The notes under the pieces are model-generated. The model saw only the letters and a program-made list of their open reading frames with translations, had not been told where the DNA came from and did not search any database. Shown piece after piece: positions 18,946 through 27,533 of a stretch of 64,000 nt of DNA (position 1 is the stretch's first letter; the number at the start of each line of letters is the position of its first letter). Origin of the DNA: Butyricicoccus_A sp963620595 (lineage in GTDB: Bacteria > Bacillota > Clostridia > Oscillospirales > Butyricicoccaceae); contig CAVFAY010000006.1 of the NCBI GenBank assembly GCA_963620595.1, positions 53,729 to 117,728 of the forward strand, in the 5' to 3' direction. Both the position numbers and the translations under genes were made by a program.

Positions 18946-20010
18946 CTATTCCAATGCATCGCTTCTAACATAGTGCGTTTTGCGTCCAGAACCAAGGCGA
19001 GTAAGCGTGCCGTCCTGAACTAATTTTTTCAATGCTGCTTCGACAGAAGAACTGCCTAAACTGGGACAGCCTGCCAAGGCGTTCTGCTTCGTAAAGGTAC
19101 CGATATGGTTCATTGCATATTCCTGCACGACATCATAGGCGGTACTCCTCGGACCAGACTTCTCAGAAAGAGTCAATCTTTCCTCAAACTCACGGTAGCA
19201 TCCAAGTATGATGCCCAGCATATATTTGATGAATGGCTTTGGGTCATTTTCGCCTGTATGCCAATTCTGGTCTGCCTGTGCAAGAACTCTGTAATAATCC
19301 TCTTTGGTGTCTGCGATTGCCTTTTCAATACTGATGTACTGACCGACTATATACCCGCTGCGATACAAGAGGAGCAATGTCAGCAATCGACTCATTCTGC
19401 CATTGCCATCATTAAACGGATGGATACAAAGAAAATCCAAAATAAAGCAAGGGATTAAAATCAAGGGATCAACTTCGCCTAAGGCCAGTTCCTTCTGAAA
19501 ACTGTCACAGATATTTTGAATTGCATCCGGTGTCTCATATGGTTCAAGCGGTCTGAACAAAGTCACTCGTTCACCGGAAGCCAATGTCATATCTATTTCG
19601 TTTGGTGTGGTCTTGAAACTTCCGCCATAGGAAAAAGACGTGTATTTCAACAGATCTCTATGCATTTGCAGGATATAATTTGGTCTTACCGGAATTGCAT
19701 CATAGTTTTCATGAACCAGATTCAGTACATTTCGATAACCGAGGATTTCTTCTTCATCCCGATTTCTTGGCGTAGTCTTATCGGACATCAGCTGTTTTAA
19801 TCTTGGACTTGTAGTAACGATACCCTCGATTCGGTTGGAACTTTCCGTACTCTGTATCTTTGCAATCTCAACAAGTCGGGTCAGTTCTACCGGCTTTTGC
19901 TTCAGGAATAACTCCTGTCTGCCTTTATGCTCATGTATTTGAGCAACATAGGAGAGGATTTCGTTATCCCATGTTCTCTCCGTCAATTTGTGGTAGTCAA
20001 ATTCTCTCAT
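18946..20010 (-). CDS. Fic-domain protein with C-terminal winged helix (cargo gene)
   Basis: This protein is about 354 residues from ATG 20010 (ribosome site GAAGGA). An N-terminal Fic_N region contains IQSTESSNRIEGI. The catalytic Fic motif HPFNDGNGRMSR is near residue 209; it AMPylates or otherwise modifies protein hydroxyls. The inhibitory-helix-like SSNRIEG lies in the N-terminal part. The C-terminus looks like a winged helix. It interrupts the tail gene order and has its own promoter and terminator. It could be a self-regulating Fic/HTH protein or a phage fitness factor. Confidence 0.88.
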   Translation of the reverse strand: MREFDYHKLTERTWDNEILSYVAQIHEHKGRQELFLKQKPVELTRLVEIAKIQSTESSNRIEGIVTTSPRLKQLMSDKTTPRNRDEEEILGYRNVLNLVHENYDAIPVRPNYILQMHRDLLKYTSFSYGGSFKTTPNEIDMTLASGERVTLFRPLEPYETPDAIQNICDSFQKELALGEVDPLILIPCFILDFLCIHPFNDGNGRMSRLLTLLLLYRSGYIVGQYISIEKAIADTKEDYYRVLAQADQNWHTGENDPKPFIKYMLGIILGCYREFEERLTLSEKSGPRSTAYDVVQEYAMNHIGTFTKQNALAGCPSLGSSSVEAALKKLVQDGTLTRLGSGRKTHYVRSDALE

Positions 20011-20023
20011 AGGCGATCCTTCT

Positions 20024-20097
20024 TTCTCCCAGCATGCTTTTCTTTCTCCCAATTATATATTGCAATTGGGAGAAAATCAATTCCCTCTGGGAGAAAA
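20024..20097 (-). promoter_or_regulatory. Promoter and operator array of the Fic gene
   Basis: On the minus strand a strong promoter is visible: TTGATT (20075-20080), 17-base spacer, TATAAT (20052-20057). The octamer-like word TTTCTCCCA occurs four times: at about 20024 and 20043 forward on plus, at about 20067 and 20088 reverse. The central pair forms a perfect 11-bp inverted repeat, TTCTCCCAATT / AATTGGGAGAA (20044-20074), covering the spacer and -10. This is a classic repressor operator layout, plausibly bound by the winged helix of the Fic protein. Confidence 0.8.
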
Positions 20098-20140
20098 TTT
20101 ATCTCTCCACAGTATGCCCATCACTATAAGTCTTTATCCA

Positions 20141-20341
20141 TCAGAATCTATCGAATTCTTCCTGACCCGCTGTAATAGTCGTACTGTACTTGGCACTGTC
20201 ATTGCCTTTTTCCGTCCACATATCCATCACAAGTTCGATGGTCAGAAGGTCAAGGTCACGGATAGAAATGCCAATTTCCGTACAGCGGAGAAGAAACAGC
20301 GGTGTTGTCATTTCCCGGCTGCTGCGGTTAAGTTTTTTTAG
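20141..20341 (-). CDS. Tail assembly chaperone, frameshift extension (T part)
   Basis: An open frame with no good start of its own overlaps the end of the G gene. It carries LLRCTEIGISIRDLDLLTIELVMDMW, typical of the T portion of phage GT chaperones. It is joined to the G part by a shift at seven A (minus strand, TCT-AAAAAAA-CTT). The needed shift is +1 or -2, not the -1 of lambda. Both types are known in phages. Ends 120 bases before the Fic promoter. Confidence 0.72.
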   Translation of the reverse strand, partial: LKKLNRSSREMTTPLFLLRCTEIGISIRDLDLLTIELVMDMWTEKGNDSAKYSTTITAGQEEFDRF

Positions 20342-20681
20342 ACTGAACGTCTGTGATAAGGTTCGTACCCCATAGTTCCAAAATTTCTGGCAGTACCTCG
20401 TAGATTGAGAACATCTCAAACTGGTCAAGCCAGTCATCGATATTATCCGGAATACTATGGTCTGCATGGAACGCCATGATATAGGCAACATTCTCGAAGA
20501 TTTCCAAATCTTCAATCTCAAAAGACCCGCCCTCGCTGGTCTTGCCCTGATAGGACTGTTCCAGTCTGGATAGGTCTTTGAAAATATCCCGCTTGAATTT
20601 CATGCGGTATAAACGGGGAATGGTAGCGGAAGAACGGAACGCTACCTCCTTATCTCCGACTTTGACAATTTTCTGAAGCAT
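20328..20681 (-). CDS. Tail assembly chaperone, G part
   Basis: This 117-residue protein starts MLQKIVKVGDKEVAFRSSA and includes the RLYRMKFKRDIFKDL segment typical of gpG-like proteins. It ends in SKKT at an A-rich slip site. It keeps the tape measure soluble and helps tube assembly. It lies between the major tail protein and tape measure genes, as expected. Confidence 0.85.
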   Translation of the reverse strand: MLQKIVKVGDKEVAFRSSATIPRLYRMKFKRDIFKDLSRLEQSYQGKTSEGGSFEIEDLEIFENVAYIMAFHADHSIPDNIDDWLDQFEMFSIYEVLPEILELWGTNLITDVQSKKT

Positions 20682-20695
20682 CGCTTATACCTCCA

Positions 20696-21277
20696 TTAAC
20701 CTTTGTCTTCTTCCACTGGAGTATATACAGACTTGTACCAGTTCTGATATGTCTCCGCAGAAGTGGTATCTCCGGTACGGCTCTTGACCAGACCGTCCTC
20801 GCGAGGATCGGCAGTAAGAGACAGCTTTTCTGTACCCGGCTCAATGGTATCTTTCTTGGTCTCAGACTCAATGGAAGGACGGGATGCCGTACAGTTATAC
20901 ATCACATGACGGATGGCACGGACATCACCGTCAAACTCAAAGAGCAGTGCGAATTTCACGCTCTCCGCTTGATCGGACTTCTCCACAAGCACACCGTTGG
21001 AGTCCAATGTCTCCTGCAGGATGTCGGTACGAAACCACTCAGGAATCAGCGCAATCTCCAATTCACCGGAATAGCCATTGTTGGCCACCGAGCGGAAATA
21101 CACGATGCCGTCTGCATAGAAAGGGCTGGAATCACCCTCTGCATCCAGGCTGATGCTGACAGCACCGGGAATTGCCTGTGGAGCGGCATAGGTATACTTG
21201 ACAGCACCGTCCACAACAGTTTCCGTCAGCTTTGCCGCATGGACATTCTTCAGATTGTATTTGACTTTATTACCCAT
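20696..21277 (-). CDS. Major tail protein
   Basis: This 193-residue protein has the phi13-type major tail protein pattern: MGNKVKYNLKNVHAAKL at the N-terminus, then YADGIVYFRSVANNGYSGELEIALIPEWF. It forms the tail tube. The C-terminal part (EKLSLTADPREDGLVKSRT) is typical of the family. Flanking genes are in standard order. Confidence 0.92.
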   Translation of the reverse strand: MGNKVKYNLKNVHAAKLTETVVDGAVKYTYAAPQAIPGAVSISLDAEGDSSPFYADGIVYFRSVANNGYSGELEIALIPEWFRTDILQETLDSNGVLVEKSDQAESVKFALLFEFDGDVRAIRHVMYNCTASRPSIESETKKDTIEPGTEKLSLTADPREDGLVKSRTGDTTSAETYQNWYKSVYTPVEEDKG

Positions 21278-21282
21278 AGCTG

Positions 21283-21600
21283 TTAAGCCTCCATTTCAAA
21301 AGAGTAAAGGACTTCATACAGTTTTTCACTCTCAATCCAGACCACGGAGCGGTCATAAAAAATGCCATGCTCATCCAGCACAGCTTCCAACTGTCTCTCC
21401 ACCGACAAGTCCTTGGTATCGGTATAGAGTTCCATATGAACTTCGTTGATTTTGTAATAGACCCTGCCGTCGGCAGAGAAGTTGTCCGACTCCGGCAGCA
21501 GATAGCAGATAAAAGGCGGTTCTGGAGCTTCGCCCTCTGCAAAATGGTCATAGGCAAATGGAATACCTGCAGCCTTCAAAATCTCTAACAGCTTATCCAT
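21283..21600 (-). CDS. Tail completion/terminator protein (DUF3168-like)
   Basis: This 105-residue protein sits between gp10 and the major tail protein. Its sequence (MDKLLEILKAAGIPFAYDHF, YKINEVHMELYTDTKDLSVE) fits the small tail terminator family of clostridial siphophages. Role: capping the tail tube. The assignment leans on position. Confidence 0.75.
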   Translation of the reverse strand: MDKLLEILKAAGIPFAYDHFAEGEAPEPPFICYLLPESDNFSADGRVYYKINEVHMELYTDTKDLSVERQLEAVLDEHGIFYDRSVVWIESEKLYEVLYSFEMEA

Positions 21601-21976
21601 TCCGAATGCACCTCTCGATTTCCTGTTCCAGCTGTTCTATGCCAGACTGTTCTGCCGATGCGATATGCGGTCATGCCGCCACTCGGCCACCGCCGCGCTT
21701 GGCATGACCATGTTCCAGCAGATGGGCAAGCTGATAACGGTTGCGAGAATACACCGTAATCTCCAGTTTATTTGCAGATTCCGCCGTATTCTTCGCAGCC
21801 CAGCTTTTCTTATACGCACCCGTTTTCACAGGCGCACCTGCTTGTATCTCTGCTTTCACAGTCTTGGCGGCTTTCTGCACAGCGGTCTTTACACCATCTG
21901 CGGTCGTGTCGGCATACGCATTTAGTTCCTTCATGATAGCATCTGCCATATTTCCGATGGATACGCGTGTTGCCAT
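21593..21976 (-). pseudogene. HK97 gp10-like protein with in-frame stop
   Basis: The gene reads MATRVSIGNMADAIMKELN, then KTGAYKKSWAAKN and HLLEHGHAKRGGGRVAA, which is the gp10 tail-head joining family. A TGA at 21671-21673 stops it at residue 101. The same frame then continues PHIASAEQSGIEQLEQEIE to a TAA at 21593. Homologs have R-P-H-I here, so the TGA most likely replaced an Arg CGA. Without the end helix the protein may still fold. I therefore treat it as disrupted. Confidence 0.75.
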
Positions 21977-21978
21977 AA

Positions 21979-22311
21979 TCACCGTCTCACTTTCTGTACC
22001 CAGAACTTCAACGATTTCCGCTTGTTGTTCTGGTGATCGATATAAGTGATATTGTAAAGGTCATCGCCGTAGCGGATGCGGTATCCGTCTGTCGTAATGG
22101 CGGCCGTTTGCTTACAGTATCTGACCGTAAATGCTCCGCTTGCTTGCGGTATCGCCTGTCCTGCTGTTTCTATTTCCGCTCCATTCTCACTGCTGATGGT
22201 GGCATAGCAGGAAAAGTAATCTGCCCAGATATTCTTATGATTTCCGATGGCATCGGTCACCACAGTATTCTGCTGAAAGGTGATTCGGAGATTCATCAGT
22301 GCTACATTCAT
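21979..22311 (-). CDS. Phage head closure / head-tail adaptor protein
   Basis: This 110-residue protein shows ITFQQNTVVTDAIGNHKN and WADYFSCYATISSE, typical of the SPP1 gp16-type adaptor family. The last residues include INYIDHQNNKRK-type text (NITYIDHQNNKRKSL). It overlaps the stop of the upstream connector gene. Starts at ATG 22311 after GGAGG. Confidence 0.82.
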   Translation of the reverse strand: MNVALMNLRITFQQNTVVTDAIGNHKNIWADYFSCYATISSENGAEIETAGQAIPQASGAFTVRYCKQTAAITTDGYRIRYGDDLYNITYIDHQNNKRKSLKFWVQKVRR

Positions 22312-22586
22312 CAAAATTCCTCCTTGCGCATACCAAACAGCAGGGAACGAAGGTCGATCGTCAGCTGATGATGGTCGGCCTCCTCACGATGTTCATACAG
22401 ATAAGCCACTGCATATAAAACAGCCGTCTTGGCATGATCGTTTTGGAGGGAACAATATTCTTCCAAAGGGATTCTGGCAACGCTGGCACACAATTCTTCA
22501 GCAGAGGAGATGAGGATGCCCAGAAGGCCGTCATCCTCAGAAAAGTCGATACGCAGATACTGTTTCATTTCTTCTACCGTAACCAT
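22311..22586 (-). CDS. Head-tail connector protein (gp6-like)
   Basis: This 91-residue protein begins MVTVEEMKQYLRIDFSEDDGLL, the hallmark start of HK97 gp6-type connectors. The mid-part LYAVAYLYEHREEAD also fits. It joins portal and tail. ATG 22586 follows GAGGAGGTGATG. Confidence 0.88.
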   Translation of the reverse strand: MVTVEEMKQYLRIDFSEDDGLLGILISSAEELCASVARIPLEEYCSLQNDHAKTAVLYAVAYLYEHREEADHHQLTIDLRSLLFGMRKEEF

Positions 22587-22649
22587 ATGGGCATCACCTC
22601 CTCGTCAAGGAAGATGGGGAAACAAATTGCTGCCCCATCTCCGGTATTC

Positions 22650-23825
22650 TTACTCACTTTTCAGCTTGAGAATCTGAACGGCTTCCGGCAGAATCAGCTT
22701 GCCGTCCACACGCTCCTTGGCAACAAAACCAATCATGCCGTTGCCGGCAAACAGTTCGTTCAGCTGCTTGAAGGAGCGAGAGCCACGATCACCGATGTTG
22801 TAATAGCTGTAATCACCAAAGGCAATCGCATCAGCAGGCGCATATGCGGAAGTACGGACAGCATAGCCGAGGATGCGGTCAGGTTCATCCGCCTGATAAG
22901 AAGGCTGCCAGATATAAGCGCCGTTGTTATCCTTCAGTTTACGAAGCTGTGCAAGCGTCGCATCATTCATGATAAAGGATGCATTCTTGCGATAAGGCCG
23001 CTTCAAACCATAGACCAGGTCGAGCATATCATCGGACTTGATTGCCGCAGTCAGCGTATTTACAACATGTCCACCTTTTGTGGAATCGAAAATACCCGTA
23101 GGCTTGCCGACACCGCTGCCGTTGAGGAAAGCGTCCTCTTCTGCATTTGCCAGTGCTTTGCCGAACTGCGTAATGATATAGCTTTCCAGATTGAATGCAT
23201 TGTCATAGAGCAGTTCCTCCGTCACCTTGATGGCAACGTGAAGCTTGAATGCATCGAGGAAGGTCTGATCGAAAGTGGCATCACCGAAAGTCAGCGCACC
23301 GCCTTCTTCAATCCATGCAGCGGCCGGTTTCGTTGCTGCGATGTTGATCTTGTGTTCGCCGGAAGTGGTAATCTTGGTGGCAAGACTGCGCATGATGTTC
23401 TCTTCCTCCAGCACATCGATCAGTCTGCGATCATACTCAATCGGAACAAGGTAGCCGCCGTCAGCATCCACACCCTCGGAAAGGACATCGGAGATCTGAC
23501 GGAAGTTGGTACGCATCGCAGTGAGCATTGCCTTCTTATAGGCATCAGAAGCACGGCCCTTCTTTTCCTCCGACTGTGCACCCATCACATAAGGCTTTCC
23601 GGTAATCGGAGAATTGACAGGCTTAGCGAGTTCTGCTTCACGGGCATCCGCTCTCTGCTGACGGGAAATGGCATCAGAGAGCTGCTCAAATTCAGTTTCC
23701 ATTTTTGCATAGGCGGCAGCATCCTCTGCGGACAACTTGCCGCTCTTATCCTCATGGGTATCCACGAAGTTTCTCATCTTACCTACCAGGTCAGCACGAT
23801 TCTTAATCATCTCAGAAATGTTCAT
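22650..23825 (-). CDS. Major capsid protein (HK97 fold)
   Basis: This is a 391-residue protein. The N-terminal scaffold-like delta domain is coiled coil (residues about 1-100), then the HK97 fold with GGYLVPIEYDRRLIDVLEEENI, ALANAEEDAFLNGSGVGKPTG and LPEAVQILK at the end. The delta domain is normally removed by the protease encoded just upstream, which is disrupted here. ATG 23825 follows TTGGAGG. Confidence 0.95.
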   Translation of the reverse strand: MNISEMIKNRADLVGKMRNFVDTHEDKSGKLSAEDAAAYAKMETEFEQLSDAISRQQRADAREAELAKPVNSPITGKPYVMGAQSEEKKGRASDAYKKAMLTAMRTNFRQISDVLSEGVDADGGYLVPIEYDRRLIDVLEEENIMRSLATKITTSGEHKINIAATKPAAAWIEEGGALTFGDATFDQTFLDAFKLHVAIKVTEELLYDNAFNLESYIITQFGKALANAEEDAFLNGSGVGKPTGIFDSTKGGHVVNTLTAAIKSDDMLDLVYGLKRPYRKNASFIMNDATLAQLRKLKDNNGAYIWQPSYQADEPDRILGYAVRTSAYAPADAIAFGDYSYYNIGDRGSRSFKQLNELFAGNGMIGFVAKERVDGKLILPEAVQILKLKSE

Positions 23826-23840
23826 TACGAATTCCTCCAA

Positions 23841-24611
23841 TCAAATAATTTTTTCGATCAGGTCAAGGCGGTCACGCAGTTCTTTTGCGGAACGGCCATG
23901 GTCTGTATCTTCCGGCGCAGGAATATCAGCCTGCTGTCTGGGCGTTTTTTCGGATGCACCGTACTTAGCAGTCATCTTGTTTATAAGTACATTGGTCACT
24001 GCCTTACGGGAAAACATAACATCGGTGACGGCATTCTCCTGTTCCGAAGTGTCGGATGCTCTTTCCAGAACACCATCCGCAAAGCCGAGTTCCACAGCCT
24101 TGCCTGCATTCATCCATGTCTCTGCATCCATAAGGCGGGACAGCTTTGCACGGGACAGCCCGGTCTTTACCACATAGGCATTGATAATGGATTCCTTCAC
24201 CTCAGCTAGCATATCAATGGCCTTCTGCATTTCCGCATGGTCACCCATAGCAATCGTTGCCGGGTTGTGAATCATCAGCATGGCAACCGGAGACATAAGG
24301 ACTTCGTCACCGGCCATAGCGATAACAGATGCTGCCGATGCTGCAATGCCATCAATCTTTACGGTGATATGCCCCTTGTAATCGGAAAGCATATTGTAGA
24401 TCTGTGCCGCCGCAATACAGTCACCGCCGGGAGAATTGATCCACACGGTAATATCACCGCCGCCGGATTCCAATTCATCACGGAACAGCTACGGGGTGAC
24501 ATCATCGTCAAACCAGCTTTCCTCTGCGATAGTGCCGTTCAGTGTGAGAATCCTCTGTTCCGGCTGTGTCTCCGTCTGGCTCTGATTCGTCCAGTTCCAA
24601 AACTTCTTCAT
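23841..24611 (-). pseudogene. ClpP-like capsid maturation protease with in-frame stop
   Basis: The gene starts at ATG 24611 after GGAGG and overlaps the 3' end of portal. It reads MKKFWNWTNQSQ and NGTIAEESWFDDDVTP, then TAG (24489-24491, codon 41), then LFRDELESGGGDITVWINSPGGD in the same frame. The catalytic Ser is in GIAASAASVIAMAGD and the His in MLMIHNPA. Homologs have Gln at the TAG, so CAG to TAG is the likely change. An internal restart at Met 24473 would give a protein lacking the first strand. Confidence 0.87.
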
Positions 24612-25860
24612 CGGAATTTTCCTCCTTTCCGTTTGCCGCAAATATACCCGCATCCTGCAATTTGGTCATGTTGCCGTTAATGAGATAAAGGTCACCGCCG
24701 AGTTCGACAGGAATACGGTCAAGATTTTCAAGCTCCCGGATGTCGTTTGCGGACATCCAGCCGTTCTGTCTGCCAATGGCATAGCCGTTCATGCGGCTCT
24801 GATAATCACCTCGAAGCAGGCCATCCACATTGAACTTGATAAAATATGTGGATTTTTCCTCTGTGGTCAGAAGGGAACGAATCATACTCTGTTCCCATCG
24901 AGATACCCATGGGTCAAGGGTATATTTCACAAATTCCAAACTTTGCTGTTCAATATTAGAAAAGCTCGATTTTTCCAAATCTCCGACCATATGCGGCGGA
25001 ACACGGAAAATTCGAGCGATTTCATTGATCTGAAACTTTCTTGTTTCCAAAAACTGTGCTTCATTGGGAGAGATAGAGATCGGCGTGTATTTCATGCCTT
25101 CCTCCAGCACAGCTACTTTATTGGCATTAGAACTGCCCCCAAAAGTTTGTGTCCATGACTCTCTGACACGAGATGGATCTTTGAGCGTTCCCGGATGCTC
25201 CAGAACACCGCTCGGTGCAGCACCGTTGGCATAGAACTTACTGCCGTATTCCTCGGCAGCAATCGCAAGACCGATAGCATTCTTCGCCATGGCAATGGGA
25301 CTGTACCCCACAAGACCGTCAAACCCAAGCCCGGGAACATGAAGGACATCGGACGGTTTCAGGACTACAGTACTGCCTTTCATGGTTGGTGCATCGTCCG
25401 AAGAAAGGTTATATTCGTAATACAGCTGTCCATGTTCATCTCTATCCACCTGCATCCGGTCCGGCATCAGCGGATATAGACCGACCACTTCTCCTTTGCC
25501 GTTGCGGATGATCTGCGCATAGGCATTACCCCAAAGGAGCAGGTGTGTCATCAGCGTTTCTCGGAACACAAAGGATGTCATTTCTGGGTTTGGCTCATCA
25601 TGAAGCAAAAAATAGAGCGGATGGTCGAGCGCCTTCTCCTTACCGCCGCTGTCGTTGTACTTATAAACATGAATAGGAAGGCTTGCCACCGCCTCGGACA
25701 GAATTCTCACACAGGAGTAGACCGCTGTCATCTGTATGGCAGAGCGTTCATTTACCCGCTTTCCGGCGGCACTGCTGCCCATGAAGAAACTGTAGGCACT
25801 GCCGGCTGTACGGTTTTGCGGCTTGTCTCTGGACTTAAACAATCCTGAAAGAAGACCCAT
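24508..25860 (-). CDS. Phage portal protein (HK97 family)
   Basis: This protein is about 450 residues from ATG 25860. It starts MGLLSGLFKSRDKP and contains VYSCVRILSEAVASLPIHVYK, LLHDEPNPEMTSFVFRETL and RIFRVPPHMVGDLEKSSFSN, all portal family blocks. It forms the dodecameric vertex. The gene overlaps the protease by about 100 bases. It looks intact. Confidence 0.95.
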   Translation of the reverse strand: MGLLSGLFKSRDKPQNRTAGSAYSFFMGSSAAGKRVNERSAIQMTAVYSCVRILSEAVASLPIHVYKYNDSGGKEKALDHPLYFLLHDEPNPEMTSFVFRETLMTHLLLWGNAYAQIIRNGKGEVVGLYPLMPDRMQVDRDEHGQLYYEYNLSSDDAPTMKGSTVVLKPSDVLHVPGLGFDGLVGYSPIAMAKNAIGLAIAAEEYGSKFYANGAAPSGVLEHPGTLKDPSRVRESWTQTFGGSSNANKVAVLEEGMKYTPISISPNEAQFLETRKFQINEIARIFRVPPHMVGDLEKSSFSNIEQQSLEFVKYTLDPWVSRWEQSMIRSLLTTEEKSTYFIKFNVDGLLRGDYQSRMNGYAIGRQNGWMSANDIRELENLDRIPVELGGDLYLINGNMTKLQDAGIFAANGKEENSDEEVLELDESEPDGDTAGTEDSHTERHYRRGKLV

Positions 25861-25883
25861 GACTATCACACTCCTTAAAATGG

Positions 25884-25919
25884 GCAAAAGAAAAGCACCT
25901 GCCTATCAGACAGATGCTT
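25884..25919 (-). terminator. Terminator of the DUF4143 ATPase gene
   Basis: On the minus strand AAGCATCTG pairs with CAGGTGCTT around a 9-base loop, followed by TTCTTTTGCCC. It separates the inserted ATPase gene from portal. Its 3' run resembles those at 27480-27514 and 18875. Confidence 0.75.
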
Positions 25920-26024
25920 TGAAGCATTTGATTGTAGCTATTTCCAAGTCCGAAAGTGTTCTGATTATAGAAATTTCCGACTTGAAATGCAGAAACTTTT
26001 GATTCCACATTGAAAATGCAAGGC

Positions 26025-27257
26025 TTATTCGCTAAGCAGCCAATCTATGAGATTTTCCGACTTTATGCCATCATAAGAATTGATAAAGCTGCGGTCCATA
26101 GACAGCACGATTTTTTCATAGTTGTCTGGAATCAGGCGCAACGGACGAAGCTCCCGTTCACGGGTTTCCGGTGACTGCATACTCTCTGTCACTTGGATAT
26201 ATACCTTGTCGTTTGGCTTTTCCGCAACAAAGTCAACCTCTGTTTCTCCAACCTTTCCGATATATACCCGATAGTCACGGCGAAGAAGTTCCAGAAATAC
26301 GATGTTCTCAATAATATGCCCACGGTCAGCATCTCGATAGCCTAACAGCATATTGCGAAAGCCCATATCAATGATATAGTTTTTGCCCAGCGTTTTCAAA
26401 AGCTGCTTGCCTTTTACATCGTACCGACCGACAGAGAAGAATACGAATGCATTGCACAGCATAGAAATATATTTGTCAACCGTTTTTCCTGCGATGTTTC
26501 TCTGCTTTCCGGTATGAATATCTCCCTCGTTGGAGAGCACATTTCCGATGCTGTTTGGAGAAGTAATACTGCCGATGTTGGAGCACAGAAACAGCATGAT
26601 TTTCTGGAGCATTGCCTGATCTGCTCCGCTGTTGCGCTGCAAAATGTCCCGCAGTATTACAGTGGAATAGATGCCCTCCAACGCCTGATTGCTTCTGGCC
26701 TCGTTGAACTTATATTCTCGCAAAATAGGCATTCCACCGAATTGGAGATACTTCTGGAATTTTTCATCCATGGTCACATCGGCTGCAAATTCGTAAAAGT
26801 CCAGAAATTCCTTAAACGACAGCGGCAGCATCCGTATTTCTACATACCTGCCAGAGAGCAGCGTGGAAAATTCCGTAGACAGCAGGTAAGCATTGGAGCC
26901 TGTGATATAAATGTCTACATCAAAATCCAAACGGAACGACTCAATTGCTTTTTCCCAATGCTCCACTGCCTGCAGCTCATCAAAAATAAGATAGGTTTTT
27001 CCATTCTCGGTAATCTGCTTGCTGACATAATCATAGAAGGAAAGATAATCGGTCAAGTCACGATAGCGCAAAGACTCCAGGTTCATGTGGATAATGTGAG
27101 AATCCGGCACACCTTGCTCCAACAGATATTGATGGAACAAATCCAGCAAGGACGATTTTCCACAGCGTCGGATACCGGTGACGATTTTCACCAAATCCAC
27201 ATCCTTGTTTTGAATCAACTGATTCAGATATTGGGGTCGATTAATCAATTCGGTCAT
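26025..27257 (-). CDS. AAA ATPase with DUF4143 (cargo gene)
   Basis: This 410-residue protein has an N-terminal AAA_14 ATPase domain with Walker A GIRRCGKSSLLDLF (near 28-41) and Walker B YLIFDELQ. A DUF4143 C-terminal domain follows, with a nuclease-like fold (VYIGKVGETEVDFVAEK). Its function is unknown; relatives are scattered in gut genomes and have no fixed partner. It is not part of standard phage gene order. It has its own promoter and terminator, so it is a moron inserted between terminase and portal. Confidence 0.9.
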   Translation of the reverse strand: MTELINRPQYLNQLIQNKDVDLVKIVTGIRRCGKSSLLDLFHQYLLEQGVPDSHIIHMNLESLRYRDLTDYLSFYDYVSKQITENGKTYLIFDELQAVEHWEKAIESFRLDFDVDIYITGSNAYLLSTEFSTLLSGRYVEIRMLPLSFKEFLDFYEFAADVTMDEKFQKYLQFGGMPILREYKFNEARSNQALEGIYSTVILRDILQRNSGADQAMLQKIMLFLCSNIGSITSPNSIGNVLSNEGDIHTGKQRNIAGKTVDKYISMLCNAFVFFSVGRYDVKGKQLLKTLGKNYIIDMGFRNMLLGYRDADRGHIIENIVFLELLRRDYRVYIGKVGETEVDFVAEKPNDKVYIQVTESMQSPETRERELRPLRLIPDNYEKIVLSMDRSFINSYDGIKSENLIDWLLSE

Positions 27258-27284
27258 AACGCACCTCCTGAATTTCTTGACTCT

Positions 27285-27312
27285 ATTATACCCAAAATCT
27301 CAAGAAAGTAAA
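27285..27312 (-). promoter_or_regulatory. Promoter of the DUF4143 ATPase gene
   Basis: Minus strand: TTTACT (27307-27312), 16-base spacer, TATAAT (27285-27290), 28 bases upstream of the ATG. An AGGAGG ribosome site follows. Independent expression in the lysogen is implied. Confidence 0.75.
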
Positions 27313-27392
27313 TAGTTTTGGAAATGCAAGTCTAAAACTTTTTATATTTGATAGTTTTCGACTTCTAAGAGCAAAAATTCAGTTGTGTACCG

Positions 27393-27482
27393 TCAGATAA
27401 ACAGTAGCCCTCGGCTGTTATAGACCGATTCACTGACATCATTGCCGCAACGAATTGCGCGGTCTAATGCCATAATCATGGC
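27393..27482 (-). pseudogene. Fragment of a second terminase large subunit 3' end
   Basis: The minus strand reads AMIMALDRAIRCGNDVSESVYN-SRGLLF then I-stop. The intact terminase at 27797 ends IMALDRAIRCENDVNESVYD-MRGLLVF. The nucleotide sequence is diverged, so it is not a recent duplication. It is the residue of another phage's terminase left by recombination when cargo was inserted. Confidence 0.85.
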
Positions 27483-27514
27483 AAAAGAAAAGTATCTCCG
27501 AAGAGGTACTTTTT
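27480..27514 (-). terminator. Terminator after the 56-residue gene
   Basis: On the minus strand AAAAGTACCTC-TTCG-GAGATACTTTT forms a stem with a UUCG loop, followed by CTTTTGCC. It follows the small gene at 27534. Confidence 0.85.
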
Positions 27515-27533
27515 CAATTTACCAATTCGTTTA

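Noticed and set aside
22434..24209. A 591-residue plus-strand frame opposite the capsid and protease genes
   Set aside because: It is fully antisense to well-supported capsid and protease genes, has no ribosome site and a composition typical of a shadow frame.
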